Source of the DNA: Pseudomonadota bacterium
GTDB taxonomy: Bacteria; Pseudomonadota; Alphaproteobacteria; Rhizobiales; Devosiaceae
DNA length: 8,451 nucleotides
Direction: 5' to 3'
Assembly (NCBI GenBank): GCA_023436745.1
Contig: JAEZHZ010000380.1
Coordinates: 1-8,451 of the forward strand
Below, in pieces: positions 1 through 6,382 of this stretch. Position 1 is the first letter of the stretch. Each line of letters begins with the position of its first letter. Below the pieces are notes generated by a model. It had not been told where the DNA came from. It was given only the letters and a program-made list of their open reading frames with translations, and did no database searches. A program made the position numbers and the translations under genes.

Positions 1-742
1 GGTGATGACCGTCGGCGATGAAGCTTGCGGTCAGCCGGTCGTCCGCCAGTTGGGCCCAGATGAAGTTGGGGTGGCGCGGCAGCAGGCTGGCAGCACCGTT
101 GCCGAGATGGGTCGACAGGCGCGCACCGGCGTCCACGGCAGCAGTGACCTGCTCCGGTGTCGCGCCGGTGTGCCCGATGGAAACCAGAACCCCCTGCCCC
201 GCCAGCGCCGCTATGTAGGCGGGCGCCTCCGCGTAGTGCGGCGACAGCGTGACAAGGCCCACCAGGCCTTCGGCGGCCGTCTGCCAGCGGGCGAACTCAT
301 CCACATTCGGGGCCCGGACATGCTCGATCGGGTGGGCTCCGCGCGGCCCGTCAGCCGGGTCCAGCGAGGGCCCCTCGACGTGGATGAACGGGATCATCTG
401 CGCAAGAAGCCGGCTCTGCCGCCGCGCGGCGGCGATGGCCGCGAGAGCCGTGCAGATACTCTCCTCGCTGGCGGTGATCAGCGTGGGAGCGAAGGTCGTC
501 GTTCCCGACGTCAGCAGGTGCCGGGCGAGTTGCTCCAGCGTCTCGAGCGCCGGTGGGCCGGCATTGAGGTCGTGGCCGCCATAGCCGTTGATCTGCAGAT
601 CAACGAAGCCGGCCGAAAGAAATGGCGCCGAGGCATCCACCCCGGCCGGCTCCACCCCCGTGATCAACCCGTCGATGCAGGCGATCGCCACGCCCTGCCC
701 ACTTGCCGGATCGCGACCGACAATACGGACAGAGGCACTCAT
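1..742 (-). CDS. NagA-like N-acetylamino-sugar-6-phosphate deacetylase, C-terminus cut by window edge
   Basis: Amidohydrolase-superfamily protein. By family it would remove the acetyl group from an N-acetylhexosamine 6-phosphate such as GlcNAc-6-P in the cytoplasm. Only the first 247 residues lie in the window; the family is usually about 380 long, so roughly a third is missing. Visible landmarks are GFVDLQINGYGG (about 46-56, the NagA version of the amidohydrolase first strand, without HxH), HVEGPSLDP with E123 as likely metal ligand, GAHP with H137, GHTGAT with H191, THLGNG with H212, and IADGHH at 242-247 just before the edge. The catalytic Asp expected further on is not visible. The ATG start at 742 overlaps the TGA of the upstream SIS gene as ATGA; no strong ribosome site precedes it, so translation is probably coupled. 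The stretch after H212 (NGAASLLPRHPNF) differs from the common NAMSGLHHREPG form, so the exact substrate is uncertain. The family call is firm. Confidence 0.88.
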   Translation of the reverse strand, partial: MSASVRIVGRDPASGQGVAIACIDGLITGVEPAGVDASAPFLSAGFVDLQINGYGGHDLNAGPPALETLEQLARHLLTSGTTTFAPTLITASEESICTALAAIAAARRQSRLLAQMIPFIHVEGPSLDPADGPRGAHPIEHVRAPNVDEFARWQTAAEGLVGLVTLSPHYAEAPAYIAALAGQGVLVSIGHTGATPEQVTAAVDAGARLSTHLGNGAASLLPRHPNFIWAQLADDRLTASFIADGHH

Positions 743-1512
743 AGCCAGCGCACCCGATCGCGGAAGCGCGCGAGGAACCGTCCGTTCGCCTCGTCGCCTC
801 CCGGCGCATTGCCGCTGCGCCAGATGGGAGGCTCTACACCGCGCCCCGCCAGCTTCGCTACCGTCCGGATAACGAGGCAATTGAGAGCAAAGGCGTTGGC
901 AAAGGTGGAAACCGCAGCAATTCTCTCGCTCACCCCTTCGACGGAAACCAGCGCATCTCCGATCGGCACCTTGGTGTCGATGGCAATATCAACGATGTCG
1001 TGCAGGTTCTGGCGGGAGGGATGACGGGCCGGATGGGTCGGCGCGCTGCCGTTCGCATGAGCGTGCGAGTTGAACCCGATCAGGAAGGCGCCACGCGCGC
1101 GTGCCGTCAGGGCCGCATCGATCAGTGCGGCATTGATCCCGTAGGCATTGGTGAGGATCAGCAGGTCACCCTCTCCCAGGCGCTGGTCGTCAATCACGAC
1201 CTTGCCATAGCCGGGCGTCCGTTCCACGGCCATGGAGCGCAGCGCCCCGTTGGACAGCAGCGTGCCCTCGTCGAGAATGGCGCTGACGTGCATCAGTCCG
1301 CCAGCCCTGAAGAAGATCTCCTGAGCCGCCAGGTTCGAGTGTCCGCCCGGTCCGTACACATAGACCAGCCGGTCCGCCACAACCTGGTCTGCCACCCGCG
1401 CGGCCGCCCGGTCGAGGGCCTCCCGCTCGTCCACCAGGATGGACTGCATGAGGGCGGTCACATCCGAAAGGTACCCGGCGCAAAGTGCGTCGGCGTCGAT
1501 GAGATCAGGCAT
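739..1512 (-). CDS. UPF0309-type SIS (sugar isomerase) domain protein
   Basis: A 257-residue cytoplasmic SIS-domain protein, a fold that binds phosphosugars and often isomerises or deaminates them. Visible features: YVYGPGGHSNLAAQEIFFRA at about 51-70 (first strand and phosphate-binding turn), GDLLILTNAYG at 115-125 with the second SIS strand-loop, FLIGFNSH at 143-150, then a block resembling UPF0309 proteins: HPSRQNLHDIVDIAIDTKVP (164-183), GDAL, and PPIWRSGNAPGGDEAN near 228-243. It lacks the two SIS repeats of GlmS or AgaS and is much shorter than AgaS, so it is not a standard galactosamine-6-phosphate deaminase. I chose the ATG at 1512 over an upstream in-frame ATG at 1599 because the longer form runs deep into the NagB-like gene and adds a low-complexity, non-conserved tail. 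The start overlaps the nagB-like stop by 8 bp, and its own stop overlaps the nagA-like start by 4 bp. Its reaction is unknown; the operon suggests an amino-sugar phosphate step. Confidence 0.87.
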   Translation of the reverse strand: MPDLIDADALCAGYLSDVTALMQSILVDEREALDRAAARVADQVVADRLVYVYGPGGHSNLAAQEIFFRAGGLMHVSAILDEGTLLSNGALRSMAVERTPGYGKVVIDDQRLGEGDLLILTNAYGINAALIDAALTARARGAFLIGFNSHAHANGSAPTHPARHPSRQNLHDIVDIAIDTKVPIGDALVSVEGVSERIAAVSTFANAFALNCLVIRTVAKLAGRGVEPPIWRSGNAPGGDEANGRFLARFRDRVRWL

Positions 1513-2284
1513 CGGGGTAGGACTCCGCGTCGAGATAAAGGGTGCAGTCGGCATGTTCACGCAGGATGCTGGCCGGGCAGCTGGTGCTGACAGGGCCATG
1601 GAGGGTGGCGCGTACGGCCTCCCGCTTCTGGCCGCCGGGCACCACGCAGAAGAGCCTGTTCGCGCGCATCAGTCGCGGCACCGTCAAGGTGATCGCCTGC
1701 CGCGGCACATCGGCGAGTTGCGCAAAGCACTTGTCGTCCACCTGCTGCTGCCGGCACTCCGCATCCAGCGTGACAACCTTGACGTCCAGTGGGTCGTTGA
1801 AATCGGCCACCGGCGGATCATTGAACGCCACGTGGCCGTTGACCCCGATGCCGAGGCAGATGATGTCGATCGGCGCTTCGGCGAGCAAGGCGGCATAGGC
1901 TTCGGCCGCGGCGGCGGGATCGGGACCCGGATCGATGCGATGGACTTCGGCGAACGGAACCCGCTCGAACAGGTTGTCGTCCAGCCACTTGGCGAACCGC
2001 TCGGGAGCGGCCGGAGCAAGGCCGATATACTCATCCATATGGAAGGCAACGACGCGACTCCAGTCGATGCCGGGGGCCGCACAAAGAGCGGCGAGCATCT
2101 GCGCCTGACTGGGCGCCGCCGCGAACACCATCCGCACACTGTCCTGCCTCGCCAGTACGGCGCGCACGGCGTTGGCGACGTCGTTCGCAGCCGCCTCCCC
2201 CATCCGTTCGCGATTCTCGAATACCTGAACGTTCATCCGGCCAGCCTGGCGGATTACGGTCGCGGTGGAAGTAACAGACGTCAC
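1505..2284 (-). CDS. NagB-like glucosamine-6-phosphate deaminase/isomerase family protein
   Basis: A 259-residue cytoplasmic protein of the glucosamine-6-phosphate isomerase / 6-phosphogluconolactonase family, which converts an amino-hexose 6-phosphate to a ketose phosphate and ammonia. FHMDEYIGL (81-89) matches the MDEY motif, D84 corresponding to E. coli D72. LGIGVNGHVAFNDPP (144-158) matches the catalytic loop, with H151 equivalent to E. coli H143. Two positions differ from E. coli: N149 for D141 and D156 for E148. The N-terminal glycine-rich phosphate loop (LPTGGTP in E. coli) reads VFAAAPSQ at 53-60. The GTG start at 2284 was chosen because AGGAG sits six bases upstream; an ATG 16 codons later (2236) is the alternative, and a longer frame from 2362 would run through the operator. 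It is the first gene of a three-gene operon opposite a LacI-type regulator. The family is clear; the exact amino-sugar substrate is not. Confidence 0.9.
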   Translation of the reverse strand: MTSVTSTATVIRQAGRMNVQVFENRERMGEAAANDVANAVRAVLARQDSVRMVFAAAPSQAQMLAALCAAPGIDWSRVVAFHMDEYIGLAPAAPERFAKWLDDNLFERVPFAEVHRIDPGPDPAAAAEAYAALLAEAPIDIICLGIGVNGHVAFNDPPVADFNDPLDVKVVTLDAECRQQQVDDKCFAQLADVPRQAITLTVPRLMRANRLFCVVPGGQKREAVRATLHGPVSTSCPASILREHADCTLYLDAESYPDA

Positions 2285-2338
2285 GAAATTCTCCTGCCTC
2301 CGGGTATCCAGCCGGTGACGGCGATCCGGATCGAACCG

Positions 2339-2367
2339 ACTATTATGTGCAACCGGTTGCACGTCAA
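2339..2367 (-). promoter_or_regulatory. Probable sigma70-type promoter of the nagB-like operon
   Basis: On the minus strand TTGACG (2367-2362, five of six matches to TTGACA) is followed by a 17-base spacer and AATAGT (2344-2339, four of six matches to TATAAT). Transcription would start near 2332, leaving about 50 bases before the GTG start. The 16-bp palindrome lies in the spacer and touches the -35 box, where a bound repressor would block RNA polymerase. An alternative -10, CATAAT at 2347-2342, gives a spacer of only 14. Assigned by eye. Confidence 0.45.
2347..2362. promoter_or_regulatory. Perfect 16-bp palindromic operator for the adjacent LacI-family regulator
   Basis: GTGCAACCGGTTGCAC equals its own reverse complement. 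It has the central CG and GCAACCGGTTGC core typical of LacI/GalR-family operators. It lies in the gap between the divergent lacI-type gene and the nagB-like operon, 62 bp upstream of the regulator's start codon. The site could control both directions; repression of the nag-like operon is the better supported, because it overlaps that promoter. I saw no second full copy in the window. Confidence 0.75.
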
Positions 2368-2387
2368 GCTACTATCCTTTGCCTTCC

Positions 2388-2393
2388 TATGAT
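2388..2393 (+). promoter_or_regulatory. Possible -10 box for the lacI-type gene
   Basis: TATGAT matches five of six bases of TATAAT and would place the transcript start about 25-30 bases before the ATG at 2429. I found no good -35 box at 16-18 bases upstream; the nearest TTGCAC (2357-2362, within the operator) is 25 bases away. The call is therefore weak. Confidence 0.25.
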
Positions 2394-2428
2394 GGCATTA
2401 GACGTGCACGGATGCGGAGACGGATAGC

Positions 2429-3424
2429 ATGGCGCCTCGCCGGACCAGACCGACCATCAACCAGGTTGCCGAAGCAGCGGGCGTCACCAAGTCCAGCGTT
2501 TCGCGCGCTTACACTCGTCCCGAAATGCTGAGCGAAGAAACGGTGCGCAAGATCTTTGCCGCCGCGGAAGAGCTTGGCTATGTCCCCAACCACACCGCAC
2601 GCGCACTCAGTACCGGTCGCCACGGCAACATCGCGCTGATCGTGCCGGATGTGGCCAATCCGTTCTTTCCCCCGCTGATCCGGGCGGCACAGATCGAGGC
2701 AGAGCGCTCGGACTATTGCGTGTTCCTCGGCAATTCGGACGAGAAGCCGAAGCAGGAGGACAAGTTGATCGGCCGGTTCGGCGGTCAGGTCGAGGGCATA
2801 TTGCTGGTCTCCTCACGCCTCAGCGACGAGAAGATCGTCAGCCATGCGGCCAACCGGCCGATGGTCCTCATCAACCGGGACGTCGACGGCATCCCGCGCG
2901 TCCTGATCGACAGCGCGGCGGGGGTCAAGGAGGCGGTCGAGCACCTGGCGTCGCTAGGCCACAAGAAGCTGGTTTATGTCAGCGGTCCGCAGGGCTCCTG
3001 GTCGAACAAGCAGCGTCGGGCGGCTGTCCGCCAGTCGGCGCGGGCCTTCGGCATCGAAGCCACCATCATCGCGAACGAGTCCGCGGCTTTCGAGGCTGGG
3101 CGCCGGGTGGTGCCGAGCGTCCTCTCCTCCGGCGCGACGGCGGCCATCGCCTTCGACGACCTCACCGCGCAGGGCATGCTCGCCGAACTCCTGCAGCGGG
3201 GCGTGTCCGTCCCCGATGACCTCTCGGTCGTTGGCTGCGATGACGTGCTCGGTGCGACGACCTACCCACCGCTGACCACCGTTTCCAACAGGTCCGTCGA
3301 GGCCGGCAAGACCGCACTGACCCTGCTGGTCGACATGCTAGAGAACCAGGCCATTCGAGATGTTCGCTACGTCCTCAAGACCAACCTCGTGATCCGCAAT
3401 ACAACAGGCAGGGCGCGAGCCTAG
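2429..3424 (+). CDS. LacI/GalR-family transcriptional regulator
   Basis: A 331-residue repressor of standard length for the family. The N-terminal helix-turn-helix is TINQVAEAAGVTKSSVSRAY (9-28). It is followed by the hinge helix around PNHTARALSTG (53-63), with L60 at the position that normally inserts into the operator's central CG. The periplasmic-binding-protein-like effector core starts at NIALIVPDVANPFFPPL (67-83) and includes GILLVSS (123-129), VLIDSAAGVKEAVEHLASLG (158-177) and AIAFDDLTAQGMLAEL (239-254), ending with TTVSN/VLKTNLVIRNTTG. GCGGAG (2414-2419) precedes the ATG by nine bases. It is divergent from the nagB-like operon, with a perfect LacI-type palindrome between them, so I infer that it represses that operon and is released by an amino-sugar or its phosphate. 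It may also act on the downstream RraA-like gene, but I see no matching operator there. Confidence 0.93.
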   Translation: MAPRRTRPTINQVAEAAGVTKSSVSRAYTRPEMLSEETVRKIFAAAEELGYVPNHTARALSTGRHGNIALIVPDVANPFFPPLIRAAQIEAERSDYCVFLGNSDEKPKQEDKLIGRFGGQVEGILLVSSRLSDEKIVSHAANRPMVLINRDVDGIPRVLIDSAAGVKEAVEHLASLGHKKLVYVSGPQGSWSNKQRRAAVRQSARAFGIEATIIANESAAFEAGRRVVPSVLSSGATAAIAFDDLTAQGMLAELLQRGVSVPDDLSVVGCDDVLGATTYPPLTTVSNRSVEAGKTALTLLVDMLENQAIRDVRYVLKTNLVIRNTTGRARA

Positions 3425-3669
3425 CGTAACCACGCGCCCGGGATCCTCAACTGGGCGGGCCCAGTGAAAATCCGGCTTTCGCAAGTATCGTCCGGCTCTT
3501 GCGGTGTTCCTCTTTCTCGATACACTGCACTTGCTGCCTCGTGACGATCTGCTCGTGACCGTGCTGGCCGTCTCCCCGAAAACGCTCACCATCAGGTGCA
3601 TCCGCCAGGCTGCACCGCTGCGCGACGTTCGGTGCGAAACTGGGCAGCAACGGAGTGGAGGAGATCCGG
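3425..3669. other. Intergenic region upstream of the RraA-like gene: inverted repeat, short direct repeats, no gene seen
   Basis: This 245-bp gap separates two plus-strand genes. Near its left end, ACTGGGC-GG-GCCCAGT (3450-3465) is an inverted repeat that could form a short hairpin after the lacI-type gene, but no T run follows it on either strand. TCCGGCT occurs at 3471 and 3491, exactly 20 bp apart, and CTCGTGAC at 3538 and 3552. A weak promoter-like pair TTGCGG (3499-3504) and TACACT (3521-3526), spacer 16, points toward the RraA-like gene. Frames crossing the region are short and show no recognisable protein. The region ends in a clear ribosome site, GGAGGAG (3657-3663). Confidence 0.5.
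3450..3465 (+). terminator. Possible hairpin terminator after the lacI-type gene
   Basis: ACTGGG and CCCAGT form a GC-rich stem around a CGGG loop, 26 bases after the stop codon. The sequence after it on the plus strand is GAAAATCC, with no U tract, so intrinsic termination would be weak. It could instead be a protein-binding palindrome. Confidence 0.25.
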
Positions 3670-4413
3670 ATGACCAATACCGCCGACATCAAGCGGCCAC
3701 CGAAGCATTTGATCGAAGGGCTCAGGACCCTGGGGGCCGCAACCATCGCCGGCACCCTCGGCCACATGGGCTTTCGTAACCCGCACATGACGGGAATCCT
3801 GCCCCAGACCAAAGGCAAGTCCATCTGTGGGCCTGCGCTGACACTGCAGTGCCTGCCACAGAGGCCGGACCTGTTCAGCGAGGGCGAATACTCGGATCCC
3901 GAGACCCAGTTGCACCGTCACGTGCTCTATCACGTGCAGGAGGGCGACGTGGTTGTCGTGGATGCGCGCGGCGACATGCGGTCCGGCATCTTCGGCGACA
4001 TGATGTCGACCTACTTCAAGGGCCGGGGCGGCGCGGGCATCATCATCGACGGGGTGATGCGGGACCGGCCGAACGTGGAGAAGCTGGATCTGGCGCTGTG
4101 GCTCAAGGGCTGGTCCCCGAACTACCACGTGCAGACCGACATCTTCCCGAATGCCGTCAACGTCACCATCGCCTGCGGCGGCGTCACCGTAGTGCCGGGT
4201 GACATCATCGTGGCCGATGACGACGGCGCCATCGTCGTGCCGGTTTCAATGGCCGAGCAGGTGATCGAAGAAGGCCAGAAGCATGCCGAGTGGGAGACGT
4301 TCTCGCGCATGAAGCTGATGGAGGGCGCGCCGTTGCAGCGCTATTATCCGCTGCATCCGGATGCCAACGACGAGTATGAGGCCTGGCGCAAGCTCAACCC
4401 GGTCAAGGGCTGA
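3670..4413 (+). CDS. RraA-like / HMG-aldolase-family protein (candidate class II pyruvate aldolase)
   Basis: A 247-residue cytoplasmic protein of the RraA/HMG-CHA aldolase family. Some members are divalent-metal aldolases or oxaloacetate decarboxylases; others, such as E. coli RraA, bind RNase E. GAATIAGTLGHMGF (22-35) is the usual N-terminal region, VVVVDARGD (94-102) a core strand, and GIFGD to DGVMRD holds the metal/substrate motif D110-x20-R131-D132. GGVTVVPGDIIVADDDGAIV (170-189) is the family's C-terminal signature. A C-terminal extension beyond about 225 is longer than in compact RraA proteins. I chose the ATG at 3670, preceded by GGAGGAG with six bases of spacing, over a GTG at 3655 that lies on that ribosome site. 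It is convergent with a sugar-acid dehydratase, 27 bp stop to stop. That context suggests cleavage of a 2-keto-3-deoxy sugar acid, which is an inference. A role in RNase E regulation looks unlikely. Confidence 0.85.
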   Translation: MTNTADIKRPPKHLIEGLRTLGAATIAGTLGHMGFRNPHMTGILPQTKGKSICGPALTLQCLPQRPDLFSEGEYSDPETQLHRHVLYHVQEGDVVVVDARGDMRSGIFGDMMSTYFKGRGGAGIIIDGVMRDRPNVEKLDLALWLKGWSPNYHVQTDIFPNAVNVTIACGGVTVVPGDIIVADDDGAIVVPVSMAEQVIEEGQKHAEWETFSRMKLMEGAPLQRYYPLHPDANDEYEAWRKLNPVKG

Positions 4414-4440
4414 GCTTGGCGCCAGCGAGCGCTCCGGGGG

Positions 4441-5598
4441 CTACTCGAACCACGTAGTCCCCGGATACTGGTGGGCTCTTGCCACCTCTTCGTTCAGTTC
4501 GAGGCCGATCCCCGGCCTGTCGCTGAGCCTGATCTTTCCGTCCTTGATGATCTCGCCGCCATCGGTGATCGTCGACCAGTACTCGCGGCGGAACCAGTGG
4601 AACTCCAGCACCAGGAAGTTGGGAATGGTGGCGCAGACATGTGCCGATGCCATGGTGCCGATGGGCGAGGAGACGTTGTGCGGGGCGAACGGGATCGAGT
4701 AGAGGTCCGCCAGTTCAGCGATCTTGCGGCACTCGGACAGGCCGCCGCACTTCGGGATGTCGGGCATGATGATGTCGACGGCCTGCTGCTCGAGCAGCTT
4801 GCGGAAACCGTGCCGGAGATAGAGGTTCTCGCCGGCGCAGATCGGCGTCGACGTGCTCCGCGTGATTTCGGCCATCACGTCGATGTTCTCGGGCGGGATC
4901 GGTTCTTCGAGCCACATGAGCTGAAGGTGCTCGAGATCGCGCGCGAGCCGGATGGCGCTGTGCTTGTCCAGCCGCGTGTGGAGGTCACAGGCGACCTCCA
5001 CGTTCTTGCCTGCGGCCTCGACCACCATCTCGGCCAGCTGGACCATGCGGTCATGCTCCCATTTGTTGGGAGTCATGTTGAAGCCGTCCTTCTCGTACCA
5101 GTCCGTTTCCGTGCCGGTATGGCCATAGGCCCGGATATCGAGATCGATCTTGAGCGCGCTGAAGCCGGCTTCGAGAACCTCGTCCACCTCGCGCTGGACC
5201 TCGTCCATGTTCATGCCGGGCGAAACTTCGCAGTCGCAGTAGACGCGGATACTGTCGCGGAACTTGCCGCCCATGAGTTCGTAGATCGGCACGTTGAGTG
5301 CCTTGCCCTTGAGGTCCCAGAGCGCAATCTCGATACCGGTCAGCGCCGTGATCAATGCGCCGGCAAAGCCGCCCTCGAACACGAGGCTGCGCCTGATCTC
5401 CTCGAAGATGGCGTCGATCGCGAAGGGATCGCGGCCGATCAGCCTTTGCGCCAGTTCGCGCTGGATGATGGCGATGGCCTGGTGTCCGCCATGGACGCAC
5501 TCGCCCAACCCGGTAATGCCCGCGTCGGTCTCGATCCTGACCCACAGATGCATGCAATGGCCGACGGTAGCCGCCGTCTTGACCGCCGTGATCTTCAT
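4441..5598 (-). CDS. Enolase-superfamily acid-sugar dehydratase (mandelate racemase/galactonate dehydratase-like)
   Basis: A 385-residue cytoplasmic enzyme that would remove water from a sugar acid to give a 2-keto-3-deoxy acid, using Mg2+. The N-terminal capping domain starts MKITAVKTAATVGH and includes GLGECVHGGH (30-39); the barrel follows from about residue 120. Metal ligands fit D205 (in VACDLHTRLD), E231 (in WLEEPIPPEN) and E257 (in CAGENLYLRHG). H207 in D-x-H, and H307 in APHNVSSPIGT, are positioned like the catalytic histidines of galactonate and mannonate dehydratases; E332 (VLEFHW) fits the following acid. The KxK motif of mandelate racemase is replaced by K150-I-D152, in line with this subgroup. 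The ATG at 5598 has GGGGGAG five bases upstream; a longer frame to 5712 enters the regulator gene and lacks conserved sequence. It is the last gene of the permease-gntR-dehydratase run, 49 bp after gntR. The substrate is not assignable from sequence alone. Confidence 0.9.
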   Translation of the reverse strand: MKITAVKTAATVGHCMHLWVRIETDAGITGLGECVHGGHQAIAIIQRELAQRLIGRDPFAIDAIFEEIRRSLVFEGGFAGALITALTGIEIALWDLKGKALNVPIYELMGGKFRDSIRVYCDCEVSPGMNMDEVQREVDEVLEAGFSALKIDLDIRAYGHTGTETDWYEKDGFNMTPNKWEHDRMVQLAEMVVEAAGKNVEVACDLHTRLDKHSAIRLARDLEHLQLMWLEEPIPPENIDVMAEITRSTSTPICAGENLYLRHGFRKLLEQQAVDIIMPDIPKCGGLSECRKIAELADLYSIPFAPHNVSSPIGTMASAHVCATIPNFLVLEFHWFRREYWSTITDGGEIIKDGKIRLSDRPGIGLELNEEVARAHQYPGTTWFE

Positions 5599-5647
5599 GA
5601 AAGCTCCCCCAGAATGGTCTTGTCCCTGCACACCGAAGCGCCGTCGG

Positions 5648-6382
5648 TCAGGGCTCCTCTCCCCAATCCTCGAAGGCCGTGATGCCGATGTGCAGGTGAG
5701 ACTGCAGGGCATACTGGTAGAGGATTCTGTCCCTCTGCTCCAAGGCGTTCACCACCGCGGCGTGCTGTTCCACGGTCTCGTTGGTGAAATTGTGCAGTTC
5801 CTTGCCGCGCTCCATGATGCGGATGATGATCGGCTTCATGATGCGATACACGTCCGTGACGGCGCGGTTCTTGAGGATCGACACCAGTCGCAGGTGAAAC
5901 TGGAAGTCCATCTCGGAGGCTTCCACTATCGACACGGCTGCGCGGAGCTGATCGTTGACCTTGCGCATCTCGGCGATGTCCTCGTCGCACAGCTGGTCGA
6001 AGATCGTGTCCACCGAACCGACCTCGATGAGCCGGCGAAACCCCTGGATGTCGTTGAAGGTGCGGCGCGAGATGTCGAGGGTGTTGAACGAGAACAGGTC
6101 GAGCGCCCGCTCCATCCGGTCATCGATGATCGTCGCTCCCACCTTGGGGCGCACGGAGACGACCCCATAGGCCTTCAGGATGCGCATGGCCTCCCGAACC
6201 GTGTTGCGACTGGCCTGGAAACGCTGGCAAAGCTCCCGCTCGGTCGGCAGGCTGTCTCCCACACCGAGCCCGCCATCGGAGATGAGGCCCCGAATCTTGA
6301 TGACCATGGTGTCGACGGCGGAGGGAATGGAACTGCGAACGGGCTGTCCCCCTGCCCCTCCGAGCCGCGACTGGTCGTTCAT
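5648..6382 (-). CDS. GntR-family regulator, FCD (FadR-like) subgroup
   Basis: A 244-residue transcription factor. The N-terminal winged helix-turn-helix spans about 22-86, with GDSLPTERELCQRFQASRNT (42-61), REAMRILKAYGVVSVRP and the wing tip KVGATI. The C-terminal all-helical FCD ligand domain follows, with likely metal/ligand residues D159 and H163 (in DFQFHLRL), H207 (in EQHAAVVNAL) and H229 or H231 (in SHLHIG). FCD regulators commonly bind organic or sugar acids, matching the downstream acid-sugar dehydratase. The ATG at 6382 overlaps the permease stop as ATGA, and GGTGAAGGG lies immediately upstream, so the regulator is transcribed and probably translated with the transporter. I infer that it represses its own operon until the substrate is imported. 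No operator could be identified because the operon promoter lies beyond the right edge or in the damaged end. Confidence 0.9.
   Translation of the reverse strand: MNDQSRLGGAGGQPVRSSIPSAVDTMVIKIRGLISDGGLGVGDSLPTERELCQRFQASRNTVREAMRILKAYGVVSVRPKVGATIIDDRMERALDLFSFNTLDISRRTFNDIQGFRRLIEVGSVDTIFDQLCDEDIAEMRKVNDQLRAAVSIVEASEMDFQFHLRLVSILKNRAVTDVYRIMKPIIIRIMERGKELHNFTNETVEQHAAVVNALEQRDRILYQYALQSHLHIGITAFEDWGEEP

Noticed and set aside
2..1024. A 340-codon open plus-strand frame opposite the NagA-like and SIS genes
   Set aside because: It is antisense to two recognisable genes, is rich in Arg, Gly and Pro as shadow frames in GC-rich DNA are, and matches no family I know.
3655..3669. GTG start five codons before the RraA-like ATG
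   Set aside because: The GTG and following GAG codons form the ribosome site for the ATG at 3670.
4414..4440. Bidirectional terminator between the convergent RraA-like and dehydratase genes
   Set aside because: Only two adjacent 8-bp palindromes (TGGCGCCA and GAGCGCTC) are present, with no loop-and-U-tract structure on either strand.
4471..5682. A 403-codon open plus-strand frame opposite the dehydratase gene
   Set aside because: The minus strand encodes a full enolase-superfamily enzyme with its catalytic residues. The plus frame is a codon-position shadow with no recognisable domains.
5599..5712. N-terminal extension of the dehydratase to an ATG at 5712
   Set aside because: The added 38 residues overlap the gntR coding region and are not enolase-like, while the ATG at 5598 has a strong ribosome site.
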